From NCBI RefSeq assembly GCF_020880815.1, contig NZ_JAJITD010000010.1, forward strand, positions 186,001 to 250,000: a stretch of DNA of 64,000 bases, written 5' to 3'. A program made the position numbers and the translations under genes. This document shows, piece after piece, positions 38,395 to 48,113 of the stretch (positions within the stretch are counted from its first letter, which is position 1; each line of letters starts with the position of its first letter). The notes under the pieces were generated by a model that saw nothing but the letters and a program-made list of their open reading frames with translations, did not search any database and was not told where the DNA came from. The DNA is from Paraburkholderia sejongensis. Lineage in GTDB: Bacteria > Pseudomonadota > Gammaproteobacteria > Burkholderiales > Burkholderiaceae.

Positions 38395-38718
38395 CTACAG
38401 GTCGTCATCCGGCTCTTCGGCTTTCAGCGGCTCGCCCGCACGGCGATCCACCCGCTCACGCAACTCTTTGCCCGGCTTGAAGTGCGGTACGTACTTCTCG
38501 GGTACCAGCACCTTCTCGCCCGACTTCGGATTGCGCCCGACGCGGGAGGGACGGCGGTTGAGGCCGAAGCTGCCGAAGCCACGAATTTCGATGCGATGAC
38601 CTTTGGCAAGCGCCTCCGACATCGCGTCGAGCATCGTCTTCACCGCGAAGTCCGCATCCTTGAGGACAAGTTGCGGAAATCGCGTAGCCAGCTGGGCGAC
38701 CAATTCCGATTTGGTCAT
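38395..38718 (-). CDS. ihfB: Integration host factor, beta subunit
   Basis: IHF is a heterodimeric DNA-bending protein. The 107-residue product has the HU/IHF core: [17 protein letters not shown] at the start, and the DNA-binding arm [15 protein letters not shown] with the intercalating Pro context. A short acidic C-terminal tail follows. The position directly after rpsA is the same as in E. coli and Pseudomonas, which confirms the beta subunit. Confidence 0.97.
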   Translation of the reverse strand: MTKSELVAQLATRFPQLVLKDADFAVKTMLDAMSEALAKGHRIEIRGFGSFGLNRRPSRVGRNPKSGEKVLVPEKYVPHFKPGKELRERVDRRAGEPLKAEEPDDDL

Positions 38719-38739
38719 ACTGCAGCAGACCTCTCAGGC

Positions 38740-40455
38740 TTACTGGTTCTGGCCGTCGAGCTTGGCCTTCAGCAGCGCGCCGAGGTTCGTCGTGCCGGTA
38801 GCAGCTGCGCTCGAATCCGAAGCAGCGAGGCCACGGATGGCTTCCTGCTGCTCAGCCGAATCCTTCGCCTTGATCGACAGGTTGATGCCGCGCGACTTGC
38901 GATCGATGTTGATGATCATCGCGTTGACCTTGTCGCCTTCCTTCAGCACGTTGCGAGCGTCTTCCACGCGGTCTTGCGCGATTTCAGAAGCGCGCAGGTA
39001 GCCTTCGACTTCACCCGACAGCTGGACCACGGCACCCTTCGCGTCGACCGACTTGACGGTACCGTCGACGATCGAGCCCTTGTCGTTCATTGCAACGTAG
39101 TTGCTGAACGGGTCGCCCTCGAGCTGCTTGATACCCAGCGAAATGCGTTCCTTCTCGACGTCGATGCCGAGAACGATTGCTTCCACTTCGTCGCCCTTCT
39201 TGTACTTGCGAACGGCTTCTTCGCCGGTTTCGCTCCACGACAGATCCGACAGGTGAACCAGACCGTCGATGCCGCCCGGCAGACCGATGAACACGCCGAA
39301 GTCGGTGATCGACTTGATGGCGCCGCTGATCTTGTCGCCCTTCTTGAAGTTGCGGCTGAAGTCGTCCCACGGGTTCGGCTTGCACTGCTTCATGCCGAGG
39401 CTGATACGGCGGCGGTCTTCGTCGATTTCGAGAACCATGACTTCGACTTCGTCGCCCAGCTGGACAACCTTCGACGGCGCAACGTTCTTGTTGGTCCAGT
39501 CCATTTCCGACACGTGGACGAGGCCTTCGATGCCCGATTCCACTTCGACGAATGCGCCGTAGTCGGTGATGTTGGTGACCTTACCGAACAGGCGCGTGCC
39601 CGACGGGTAACGGCGCGAGATGCCTTCCCACGGATCGTCGCCCAGTTGCTTGATACCGAGCGAAACGCGGTTCTTTTCCTGGTCGAACTTGAGGATCTTC
39701 GCGGTGACTTCCTGGCCAACCGACAGAACTTCGCTCGGGTGACGCACGCGACGCCATGCGATGTCGGTGATGTGCAGCAGGCCGTCGATACCGCCGAGGT
39801 CCACGAACGCGCCGTAGTCGGTGATGTTCTTGACCACGCCTTCGACGATCGCGCCTTCCTTCAGCGTTTCGAGCAGCTTTGCGCGCTCTTCGCCCTGGGT
39901 CGCTTCGATAACAGCGCGGCGCGACAGCACGACGTTGTTACGCTTGCGATCGAGCTTGATCACGCGGAATTCGAGGGTCTTGCCTTCGTACGGGGTCGTG
40001 TCCTTGACCGGACGCGTGTCGACCAGCGAACCCGGCAGGAACGCGCGGATGCCGTTGACCATCACGGTCATGCCGCCCTTGACCTTGCCCGTGATCGTGC
40101 CGGTCACGAGTTCGTTGTTGTCGAGCGCTTTTTCCAGCGACAGCCACGAAGCCAGACGCTTCGCCTTGTCGCGCGACAGGATCGTGTCGCCGTAGCCGTT
40201 TTCCAGCGCGTCGATCGCGACGGAAACGAAGTCGCCCGCCTGCACTTCTACCTCGCCCGCGTCGTTCAGGAACTCTTCGAGCGGGATGTAGGCTTCGGAC
40301 TTAAGACCAGCGTTAACGACCACGAAGTTGTGGTCGACACGCACGACTTCGGCGGAGATCACTTCGCCGGCGCGCATGTCCTGCTTGGTCAGCGACTCTT
40401 CGAACAGAGCCGCAAAAGATTCGGTATTCGGGGTAGAGGTTTGCAGGTCGGACAT
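38740..40455 (-). CDS. rpsA: 30S ribosomal protein S1
   Basis: S1 binds mRNA upstream of the start and is needed for initiation on structured or weak sites. The 571-residue product contains six S1 repeats; repeated cores such as [21 protein letters not shown] and [21 protein letters not shown] are visible. The [10 protein letters not shown] start at 40455 is used; an ATG at 40473 is in frame. No Shine-Dalgarno precedes 40455; the region is AU-rich, as in E. coli, where S1 autoregulates its own start. Upstream is cmk, downstream ihfB. Confidence 0.97.
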   Translation of the reverse strand: MSDLQTSTPNTESFAALFEESLTKQDMRAGEVISAEVVRVDHNFVVVNAGLKSEAYIPLEEFLNDAGEVEVQAGDFVSVAIDALENGYGDTILSRDKAKRLASWLSLEKALDNNELVTGTITGKVKGGMTVMVNGIRAFLPGSLVDTRPVKDTTPYEGKTLEFRVIKLDRKRNNVVLSRRAVIEATQGEERAKLLETLKEGAIVEGVVKNITDYGAFVDLGGIDGLLHITDIAWRRVRHPSEVLSVGQEVTAKILKFDQEKNRVSLGIKQLGDDPWEGISRRYPSGTRLFGKVTNITDYGAFVEVESGIEGLVHVSEMDWTNKNVAPSKVVQLGDEVEVMVLEIDEDRRRISLGMKQCKPNPWDDFSRNFKKGDKISGAIKSITDFGVFIGLPGGIDGLVHLSDLSWSETGEEAVRKYKKGDEVEAIVLGIDVEKERISLGIKQLEGDPFSNYVAMNDKGSIVDGTVKSVDAKGAVVQLSGEVEGYLRASEIAQDRVEDARNVLKEGDKVNAMIINIDRKSRGINLSIKAKDSAEQQEAIRGLAASDSSAAATGTTNLGALLKAKLDGQNQ

Positions 40456-40635
40456 AAAAATCAGAATTTGCATGGTGCTCGCTGCGCCTCGCCGACCGGA
40501 ATGGTCAGCTGAACGGCATACACGCGAATGCCACGCGGGGTTAAAGGTTAAAAACAACGCTTCGCGACCATCGCGAAGCACCTACCAGCAACGGAACCAC
40601 CGCTGGCTGACCGCCGATGCGTCACCTGTTTCAAG

Positions 40636-41322
40636 TCACGCTTGCGGGACCAGCGCTTCATACCATTGCACCACCTGCTCGACCGCCTGGTCGACCGACA
40701 ATGCGGAGGTATCAAGCAGCTTTGCATCCGCTGCGGGCTTGAGCGGCGCGGCCGCGCGCTGACTGTCACGCTCGTCGCGCTCACGCAAATCCCGGAGCAA
40801 GTCCTCTATATTAGCAGAAAATCCTTTTTGGATCAATTGCTTATGCCGGCGAGCCGCGCGGGCCTCGACGCTGGCGGTCATGAACACCTTCAGCACCGCG
40901 TCCTGGAAGATCACCGTGCCCATGTCGCGGCCGTCGGCGACCAGCCCGGGTTCCTTGCGGAACGCCCGCTGACGCGCCACCAGCGCGGTGCGCACCGGTG
41001 CGTGAACGGCGATCGCCGACGCGCGGGTGCCGACTTCCTCCGCGCGGATTTCAGTCGATACATCGTGGCCGTCGAGTTGCGCGAGGCCCTCGCGGAACGT
41101 GATGTGCAGGTCGTCGATCAGCTTGACCAGCGCGTCGATATCGTCCGCGGCGACGTCGTAGCGCAGGCTGGCGAGCGCCGCGAGCCGGTACAGCGCGCCG
41201 CTGTCGAGCAGGTGAAAGCCGAGGCTCGCCGCCACCAGCGCGGCGACGGTGCCTTTGCCGGAAGCGCTGGGGCCGTCGATCGTAATAACAGGCGTCTGGT
41301 GAAAGGGGCGGGTCGGTTTCAT
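40636..41322 (-). CDS. cmk: Cytidylate kinase
   Basis: Cmk phosphorylates CMP and dCMP with ATP. The 228-residue product has the P-loop [16 protein letters not shown] (about 17-30), and [12 protein letters not shown] in the NMP-binding region. Its genomic place between aroA and rpsA is classic. A gap of about 180 bases separates it from the rpsA start and may hold the rpsA promoter. Confidence 0.96.
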   Translation of the reverse strand: MKPTRPFHQTPVITIDGPSASGKGTVAALVAASLGFHLLDSGALYRLAALASLRYDVAADDIDALVKLIDDLHITFREGLAQLDGHDVSTEIRAEEVGTRASAIAVHAPVRTALVARQRAFRKEPGLVADGRDMGTVIFQDAVLKVFMTASVEARAARRHKQLIQKGFSANIEDLLRDLRERDERDSQRAAAPLKPAADAKLLDTSALSVDQAVEQVVQWYEALVPQA

Positions 41323-41368
41323 CTAAAAAGTCGCACGTCAGGAGATTCGCACGCGAATCCGGGTTGAA

Positions 41369-42673
41369 TCAGGGTTGCGCAAGCGCGGTGAAGCGCTCGA
41401 AATAATCGGGGAACGTCTTGCCGACACACTTCGGGTCGTTGATCCGGATCGGCACGCCGCCCAGGCTCACCAGCGAGAAGCACATCGCCATCCGGTGGTC
41501 GTCGTAGGTGTCGATCGACGCGTTCGGGATCAGCTTTTCGGGCGGCGTGACGACGAGGAAATCCTCGCCCTCCTGCACCTTCGCGCCGACCTTGCGCAAC
41601 TCGGTCGCCATCGCGGCGATCCGGTCGGTTTCCTTCACCCGCCAGCTCGCGATGTTGCGCAGCGTGGTCGTGCCGTCCGCGAACAGCGCGGCGACCGCGA
41701 TCGTCATCGCGGCGTCGGGAATCAGGTTGAAGTCCATGTCGATCGGGTCGAGTTTGCCGTGGTCGTTGCCGACCCCGCGCACCTCGATCCAGTCGTCGCC
41801 CATCTGCAGATTCGCGCCCATCCGGATCAGCGCGTCGGCGAAGCCGACGTCGCCCTGGATGCTCGCGCGGCCGACGCCTTCCACCTTCAGCGGGCCGCCG
41901 CCGAGCGCACCCGCAGCGAGGAAATACGATGCCGACGACGCGTCGCCCTCGACCATGATCGTACCCGGCGACTGATAGCGCTGCCCCGCCGGCACGATGA
42001 ACTGGTGCCAGCCATGGCGCTCGACCTTGATGCCGAAGCGCGCCATCAGCTTGATCGTGATCTCGATGTACGGCTTGGAGATCAACTCGCCGTCGACCTG
42101 CACCGTGCTCACGCCGCTCGCGGTGCGCAAGAGCGGCAGCGTCATCAGCAGCGCGGTCAGGAACTGGCTCGACACGTCGCCACGCACGCGGATCGGCGCG
42201 TCGGCGGTGATCTGCGCGGGACGGATGCGCAGCGGCGGATAGCCTTCGTTCTGCTCATAGTCGATCGACGCGCCGATCTGCCGCAAGCCGTCGACCAGAT
42301 CGCCGATCGGCCGCTCGTGCATGCGCGGCACGCCGTGGATCCGGTAACTGCCGCCATTCACCGCCAGTGCCGCGGTCAGCGGGCGCACCGCCGTGCCGGC
42401 GTTGCCGAGAAACAGGTCGGCCGTGCGCGCGGTGAACGCGCCGCGCGTGCCGGTGACCACACAGCTATCGCCGTCGCGTTTCAGACGCACGCCGAGCTTT
42501 TCGAGCGCGTCGAGCATCACGCGGGTGTCGTCGGAATCGAGCAGATTCGTGATCGTCGTCTCGCCTTCGGCAAGCGCGGCGAGCAGCAGCACGCGGTTCG
42601 AAATGCTCTTTGAGCCGGGCAGACGAACCGTGCCGGCTGCACGGGAATAAGGTCCGAGATCGAAGAAGTCCAT
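41369..42673 (-). CDS. aroA: 3-phosphoshikimate 1-carboxyvinyltransferase (EPSP synthase)
   Basis: AroA joins PEP to shikimate 3-phosphate in the shikimate pathway and is the glyphosate target. The 434-residue product has [20 protein letters not shown] near the start and [14 protein letters not shown], the two signatures of the family; the second is of the GNAGTA(V/M)R glyphosate-sensitive kind. It lies between tyrA and cmk on the same strand. Confidence 0.97.
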   Translation of the reverse strand: MDFFDLGPYSRAAGTVRLPGSKSISNRVLLLAALAEGETTITNLLDSDDTRVMLDALEKLGVRLKRDGDSCVVTGTRGAFTARTADLFLGNAGTAVRPLTAALAVNGGSYRIHGVPRMHERPIGDLVDGLRQIGASIDYEQNEGYPPLRIRPAQITADAPIRVRGDVSSQFLTALLMTLPLLRTASGVSTVQVDGELISKPYIEITIKLMARFGIKVERHGWHQFIVPAGQRYQSPGTIMVEGDASSASYFLAAGALGGGPLKVEGVGRASIQGDVGFADALIRMGANLQMGDDWIEVRGVGNDHGKLDPIDMDFNLIPDAAMTIAVAALFADGTTTLRNIASWRVKETDRIAAMATELRKVGAKVQEGEDFLVVTPPEKLIPNASIDTYDDHRMAMCFSLVSLGGVPIRINDPKCVGKTFPDYFERFTALAQP

Positions 42674-42691
42674 GATGAGTCCAGTGTCCGG

Positions 42692-43633
42692 TTATTTCGA
42701 CGCGTCGCTGCCAGCCACGCCGGTCGCGCGCTGTTCCTGCCATTGGCTGCGGGCGACGCGCGAGCGGGCGAATACCGCTTCGAGCGCGGCGCCGTCGCCG
42801 GCTTCGATCGCGGTGCGCAGGCGCGCGAGCACCGCGGTGTACGCATCGAGTTCGTCGAGCAGCGCGGCGCGATTGGCAACGCAGACGTCGCGCCACATCT
42901 CCGGGCTCGACGCGGCGATGCGCGTGAAGTCACGAAAGCCGCCGGCCGCGAACGAAAACTTCAGCGCGGCATCGGGTGAATTGAGGATTTGTTCGACCAG
43001 CGCGAACGACAGCACGTGCGGCAGATGGCTCACCGACGCGAACACGCGATCGTGCTGCACGGGCGCCATCTCGCGCACCAGCGCGCCGCTCGCGCGCCAC
43101 ATCGCAGCAACATGCTCGACCGCTTGCGGCGGATTTTCCGGCAGCGGGCACAGCACCACGTTGCGGTTCACGTACAGGTCGGGCAACGCGGCGTCGACAC
43201 CGCTCGATTCTCGCCCGGCAATCGGATGCCCAGGCACGAACTGGCCGATGCGCGCACCGAGCGCCGCGCGCGCGGCGGCGACTACGTCGGACTTGGTGCT
43301 GCCCGCGTCGGTGACGATCGTGTGCGCGTCGAGATACGGCGCGATGCGTTCGAGCAGCGGCTGCGTCTGCGCAACGGGCGCCGCGAGCAGCACGACGTCG
43401 GCACCGGTAAGCGCGTCGCGCAACGCGGCAGCATCGTCGAGCGCGGCGGCGGTATCGATCACGCCCAGCGCCAGTGCGCGCTCAGTCGACGCGGCGCTGC
43501 GTCCGACGCCGATTACCGTCCGCGCCCCCCCGACCTCGCCGCGCTCGCGCAAAGCGCGCGCAAGCGATCCGCCGATCAGACCGACACCGAAAATCACCAG
43601 CTTGTTAAAGGAAAACGCGGCCACGTCGCTCAC
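42692..43633 (-). CDS. tyrA: Prephenate/arogenate dehydrogenase
   Basis: The enzyme converts prephenate to 4-hydroxyphenylpyruvate (or arogenate to tyrosine). The 313-residue product has NAD(P) motif LVIFGVGLIGGSLARAL (about residues 11-27), VTDAGSTKSDVV and PGHPIAGRESSGV, all family marks. The start is uncertain: GTG at 43633 gives the typical N-terminus but has no clear Shine-Dalgarno; TTG at 43684 is an alternative adding 17 residues. It lies after hisC and before aroA; in Pseudomonas the two functions are fused (tyrA-aroA). Confidence 0.93.
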   Translation of the reverse strand: MSDVAAFSFNKLVIFGVGLIGGSLARALRERGEVGGARTVIGVGRSAASTERALALGVIDTAAALDDAAALRDALTGADVVLLAAPVAQTQPLLERIAPYLDAHTIVTDAGSTKSDVVAAARAALGARIGQFVPGHPIAGRESSGVDAALPDLYVNRNVVLCPLPENPPQAVEHVAAMWRASGALVREMAPVQHDRVFASVSHLPHVLSFALVEQILNSPDAALKFSFAAGGFRDFTRIAASSPEMWRDVCVANRAALLDELDAYTAVLARLRTAIEAGDGAALEAVFARSRVARSQWQEQRATGVAGSDASK

Positions 43634-43694
43634 ACAATACGGACAATAAGCGCGCCGTTCCTGCAGGTTCGACGCGCGGATCAAGGATCAATGC

Positions 43695-44816
43695 TTACGC
43701 CGAGGCAGGCTCGGCAAGCGTCTTTTCGAGCGCCGCGAGGAACGCTTCGTTTTCCTCCGGCAGCCCGATCGTGATGCGCAACCACTGCGGCAAGCCGTAA
43801 TTGGCGACCGGGCGCACGATCACCGCCTGCTTCAGCAGCGCGAGATTCACGCGGGCGCCGGCGGCGTTGTCGTTGCCGACCCGCACCAGCACGAAGTTGC
43901 CTTCGGACGGCACGTATTCGAGACCGAGCTTGTCGAATGCTTCACTCAGACGGCGATAGCCTTGCGCGTTCAGCGCCGCGCTTTTCTCGAGAAACGCGCT
44001 GTCGTTCAGTGCGGCGATCGCCGCGGCCTGCGCGAGCGTGTTCACGTTGAACGGCTGACGCAGACGGTTCAGCAGATCGGTCAATTCAGGCTGCGCAATC
44101 GCAAAGCCGATGCGCAGTCCCGCGAGGCCGAACGCCTTCGAGAACGTGCGCGACACCAGCAGGTTCGGATAGCGACGCACCCACGCGATCGAGTTATAGC
44201 GCTTGTCCGCCGACAGATACTCGGTATACGCCTCGTCGAGCACCACGACCACGCGGCGCGGCACCTTGTCGAGAAACGCCTCGAGCGTCGGGCCGTCGAT
44301 GAACGTACCGGTCGGATTGTTCGGATTGGCGACGAACATCAGGCGCGTATCGTCGGTGATCGCGGCAAGCATCGCGCCGAGATCGTGGCCGTAGCGCACG
44401 GCCGGCACGACGATCGCGCGCGCGCCGACGCCTTGGGTCGCAAGCGCGTAGACCGCGAACGAGTACTGCGAAAACACCACCGACTCGCCCTTCTCGACGA
44501 ACGCATGCGCGGCGAGTTCGAGGATGTCGTTGCTGCCGTTGCCGAGCGTGATCCACTCGGCCGGCACGCCGTAGCGCGCGCTCAGCGCGGCCTTCAGCTC
44601 GAAGCCGTTCGAATCGGGATAGCGGCCGAGGTCGGCGATTGCCTGCGCCATCGCGCGCTGCGCGGACTCGGGCATGCCCAGCGGATTCTCGTTCGACGCC
44701 AGCTTCACGATGCTTGCCTCTTCGAGGCCGAACTCGCGAGCCACCTCCGAAATCGGCTTACCGGCGATGTACGGCGCGATCGCGCGCACATAGGAAGGGC
44801 CGAAAGACGCTGTCAT
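43695..44816 (-). CDS. hisC: Histidinol-phosphate aminotransferase (HisC2-type)
   Basis: A fold-type I PLP aminotransferase of 373 residues. The PLP lysine is in SRTFSKAFGLAGLRIG (Lys about 232), with NPNNPTGTF and LDEAYTEYL. The position between pheA and tyrA, outside any his operon, suggests the HisC2 copy, which in Pseudomonas also acts on aromatic amino acid precursors. A second hisC in the his operon is likely elsewhere. Confidence 0.94.
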   Translation of the reverse strand: MTASFGPSYVRAIAPYIAGKPISEVAREFGLEEASIVKLASNENPLGMPESAQRAMAQAIADLGRYPDSNGFELKAALSARYGVPAEWITLGNGSNDILELAAHAFVEKGESVVFSQYSFAVYALATQGVGARAIVVPAVRYGHDLGAMLAAITDDTRLMFVANPNNPTGTFIDGPTLEAFLDKVPRRVVVVLDEAYTEYLSADKRYNSIAWVRRYPNLLVSRTFSKAFGLAGLRIGFAIAQPELTDLLNRLRQPFNVNTLAQAAAIAALNDSAFLEKSAALNAQGYRRLSEAFDKLGLEYVPSEGNFVLVRVGNDNAAGARVNLALLKQAVIVRPVANYGLPQWLRITIGLPEENEAFLAALEKTLAEPASA

Positions 44817-44912
44817 GACAATCTCCGAACGACTGTAGTAGTTGAGTTGATGGCCGGACGGCGCCGCTGGCGCCGCCCGGATCGCGCGGCCGGTAACCGT
44901 CGGGCCGCCTGG

Positions 44913-45992
44913 CTAGCGGGCCCGCGGATAGGAGCCGAGGATCTTCAGGAACGCGGCTTTCTCGCCGAGTCCGGCCAGCGCGGCGGCGACAGCCGCATCG
45001 TCGCGATGACCTTCGACGTCGATATAGAAGTAGTACTCCCACGTGCCCACGCGCGCCGGGCGCGATTCGAAACGCGTCATCGACACGCCGTGACGCGACA
45101 GCGGCTCGAGCAGCTTGACCATCGCGCCCGGCTCGTTCGCGACCGACACGATCAGCGAGGTCTGGTCATGGCCGCTCGGACCGGTCGGCTGCTTGCCGAT
45201 CATCACGAAGCGCGTGCGGTTGTGCGGATCGTCCTGGATCAGCGCATTGGTGACCTGCAAGCCGTAGTGGATCGCGGCGCGGTCGCCGGCGATCGCCGCG
45301 ACGGTCGGGTCTTCGGCCGCCATCCGCGCGGCTTCCGCATTGCTCGCCACCGCCTGGCGCTCGAGATGCGGCGCGTTGGTCGACAGCCAGCGCTGGCACT
45401 GCGCGAGCGCCTGCGCATGCGCGCACACCCGCGTCACGCCGGCGAGGCCGTTTTGCGTGAGCAGATTGTGATGGATCGGCAAAGCCAGCTCGCCACCGAT
45501 GATCAACTGCGTTTGCAGCAGCAGATCGAGCGTGCGCGACACCGCGCCTTCGGTCGAATTCTCGACTGGCACGACACCGTAGTCGGCGGCGCCGGCTTCG
45601 ACCGAGCGAAACACTTCGTCGATCGACGGGCACGGCAGGCCTTCGATCGACTGACCGAAGTACTCGTGCATCGCCTGTTCGCTATAAGTGCCGACCGGCC
45701 CGAGGTAGGCGGCCTTGATGGTCTTTTCGAGAGCGCGGCTCGCCGCCATGATCTCGCGCCAGATCGCGCTGATGTGCTCGGCGGCGAGCGGGCCCGCGCT
45801 CATCTCCTGCAAACGCGCGATTACCTGCTGTTCGCGCTCCGGCCGGAACACCGGCGCGTTGAAATGCTTCTTGACCTCGCCCACTTCGAGCGCGACCGAC
45901 GCGCGCTGATTCAGGAGCGCGATCAGTTGCGCGTCGAGCGCGTCGATGCGATCGCGCAGAGGTTTGAGTCGGTTATTGAGTTCGTCGTCCAT
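44913..45992 (-). CDS. pheA: Bifunctional chorismate mutase/prephenate dehydratase
   Basis: The P-protein converts chorismate to prephenate and then phenylpyruvate. The 359-residue product has an N-terminal AroQ chorismate mutase (about 1-90, LRDRIDALDAQLIALLNQR), the dehydratase (about 92-272, AAYLGPVGTYSEQA and VPVENSTEGAVSRTLDLL), and a C-terminal ACT domain (about 280-359) for phenylalanine feedback. The ATG at 45992 is the family start; a longer frame adds 18 residues. It follows serC by 64 bases. Confidence 0.97.
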   Translation of the reverse strand: MDDELNNRLKPLRDRIDALDAQLIALLNQRASVALEVGEVKKHFNAPVFRPEREQQVIARLQEMSAGPLAAEHISAIWREIMAASRALEKTIKAAYLGPVGTYSEQAMHEYFGQSIEGLPCPSIDEVFRSVEAGAADYGVVPVENSTEGAVSRTLDLLLQTQLIIGGELALPIHHNLLTQNGLAGVTRVCAHAQALAQCQRWLSTNAPHLERQAVASNAEAARMAAEDPTVAAIAGDRAAIHYGLQVTNALIQDDPHNRTRFVMIGKQPTGPSGHDQTSLIVSVANEPGAMVKLLEPLSRHGVSMTRFESRPARVGTWEYYFYIDVEGHRDDAAVAAALAGLGEKAAFLKILGSYPRAR

Positions 45993-46056
45993 GCTTGAGA
46001 TACAGCCCTGCCGGGAAACTGCGGGAAAAGATGCGCGCGCCTGCAAGTCGCTCGAC

Positions 46057-47139
46057 TCAGGCGCCGCGCTGCTCGAATTCCTTCATGTATTCGACGAGCG
46101 CTTTGACGCCTTCGAGCGGGACGGCGTTATAAATCGACGCCCGCATGCCGCCGACGGACTTGTGGCCCTTTAGCTGCACCAAACCGCGCGCTTTCGCGCC
46201 GGACAGGAAATCTTCGTTGCGCGACTCGTCGGCGAGGAAGAACGGCACGTTCATCCGCGAGCGCGAGCCACGCTCGACCTTGTTCAGATAGAAGCTGCTC
46301 GCGTCGATCGTGTCGTACAGCAGCTTCGACTTTTCGAGGTTGCGCGCTTCGATCGCCGTGAGGCCGCCCTGCTTCTTCAGCCACTTGAACACGAGCCCGG
46401 CGATATAGATCGCGTAGGTGGGCGGCGTGTTGTACATCGAATTATTCTCGGCGACGGTCCTCCATTCGAACGCGGACGGACAGATCGGCATTGCGCGATC
46501 GAGCATGTCCTCGCGCACGATCACGACCGTCACGCCGGCCATGCCGATGTTCTTCTGCGCGCCGCCGAACAGCACGCCGTATTTGGCGATGTCCATCGGG
46601 CGCGACAGGATATGCGACGACGCGTCCGCGACGAGCGGCACGTCGCCGAGGTCCGGAATCTCGAAGGTTTCGACGCCGTGGATCGTCTCGTTCGTGCACA
46701 GATGCACGTAAGCGGGATCGTCCGACAACTGCCATTCCGCGCGCGCCGGCGCGCGGGTGAAGCCGTCCGCGGTCTGGCCGCTCGCGGCCAGATGCACGCT
46801 GCCGTACTTCTGCGCCTCCTTGAACGACTTCTGCGACCACGAGCCGGTCACGACGAAATCCGCGCGCGGCTTCGAGCCGAGCAGGTTCATCGGCACGATT
46901 GCGTTTTCGCCGAGACCCCCGCCCTGCAGGAACAGGATGCGATGGCTCGCCGGCACCTGCAGCAACTCGCGCAGGTCGGTCAGCGCTTCCTCGTGGATCG
47001 ACATGAATTCTTTACCGCGATGGCTCATTTCCATCACGCTCATGCCGCTGCCGTGCCAGTTGAGCATTTCGTCGGCTGCCTGGCGCAGCACTTCTTCGGG
47101 CATGGCCGCCGGGCCGGCGGAGAAATTAAAGACGCGCAT
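46057..47139 (-). CDS. serC: Phosphoserine aminotransferase
   Basis: SerC makes O-phosphoserine from 3-phosphohydroxypyruvate and also works in pyridoxal phosphate synthesis. The 360-residue product starts [18 protein letters not shown] and has the PLP lysine in FGGAQKNIG (about residue 200). It begins the serC-pheA-hisC-tyrA-aroA run, which matches the order in Pseudomonas and other relatives. Confidence 0.97.
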   Translation of the reverse strand: MRVFNFSAGPAAMPEEVLRQAADEMLNWHGSGMSVMEMSHRGKEFMSIHEEALTDLRELLQVPASHRILFLQGGGLGENAIVPMNLLGSKPRADFVVTGSWSQKSFKEAQKYGSVHLAASGQTADGFTRAPARAEWQLSDDPAYVHLCTNETIHGVETFEIPDLGDVPLVADASSHILSRPMDIAKYGVLFGGAQKNIGMAGVTVVIVREDMLDRAMPICPSAFEWRTVAENNSMYNTPPTYAIYIAGLVFKWLKKQGGLTAIEARNLEKSKLLYDTIDASSFYLNKVERGSRSRMNVPFFLADESRNEDFLSGAKARGLVQLKGHKSVGGMRASIYNAVPLEGVKALVEYMKEFEQRGA

Positions 47140-47382
47140 GTGAGGTCCTGGAAGCGGGCGCGATAAAAACGAAAACCGCGCGGAAATCGGCGGCGATCTG
47201 CGAAACGGTTCGCCGAAAAAGAAAAATGGCCGTCTGCGCCTGTGCGCAAACGACCATTATCGCATTGTCGCCGCCAACCCGCCACGCCGTGTGGCCCGGC
47301 GGGTGCGCCTTCCGGGCCCTTGCCCGGGCGGCGAAAGCAGGCTGCCGAGCTTATTGCCGGCAGCGCTGCCCGACGAGCGGAA

Positions 47383-47988
47383 TTACTTGGCTGCCGGCTT
47401 GACCGACGCGACTTCCTTGTCGGCCTGGTCACGCGTTGCCTTGATCGATTCCGGCATGTACTTCTGCATCAGGCTGTTCACGACGTCGCGGCCAACCTGA
47501 TCCTGCACCTGGATGAACTTGCGGCCGGTCGGGCTCTTGTAGAACGTCGTCAGATCCTTGATTTCCGACGTGCTGTAGTACTTCGCGTATGCGTCGTACT
47601 GAGCCTGCATCGCGTCCTGACGGAAGCCATCCGTTGCGAACACCTGGCCCGCGCTGTCGACCAGCTTCGGCACCGCGTTCTTCTGCAGCGCCGGCACGGC
47701 AGCCTGCTTCTGCTTGTCCGTCATCGTCTTGTTTTCGCTCAGCGCGTCCGACAGGATTGCCGGCACCAGCTGCTTGGCTTGCATCTGCGCACTGTTGCCG
47801 ATCGCGCCGACCAGCTTCTGTGCGTCGATGGCGTCGAGCAGGTCTTTGATCGCAGCCTGCTTGGCCGGGTCAACCGGTGCTGCTGCAGCGGCCGGAGCTG
47901 CCGGCGCCTGGTTTTGCAGCGCTTGAGCCATTGCGAACGTCGGCACGAGGGCAGCCAGCAACATCAGTTGTTTGAATCGTTTTTGCAT
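47383..47988 (-). CDS. DUF2059-family periplasmic protein
   Basis: A 201-residue exported protein with a signal peptide (cleavage near AMAQ, about residue 21), an Ala/Pro spacer and the helical DUF2059 domain (about 110-180; YSTSEIKDLTTFYKSPTGRKF). Function is not known. Two adjacent ATG codons exist; the one at 47988 has better spacing (5 bases) from GGGAG than the one at 47991. It lies between gyrA and serC on the same strand. Confidence 0.87.
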   Translation of the reverse strand: MQKRFKQLMLLAALVPTFAMAQALQNQAPAAPAAAAAPVDPAKQAAIKDLLDAIDAQKLVGAIGNSAQMQAKQLVPAILSDALSENKTMTDKQKQAAVPALQKNAVPKLVDSAGQVFATDGFRQDAMQAQYDAYAKYYSTSEIKDLTTFYKSPTGRKFIQVQDQVGRDVVNSLMQKYMPESIKATRDQADKEVASVKPAAK

Positions 47989-48113
47989 CATTACTCCCTA
48001 AGAGAAATTAACTTGAACCGCGCGCCGCGCTGCAAAGCGTATCGGCCCGATACGCAAAGATCCACAGCGTAGCTTCAACTTATTAACTGAGACTGAAACA
48101 CCGCCGACGCGGA

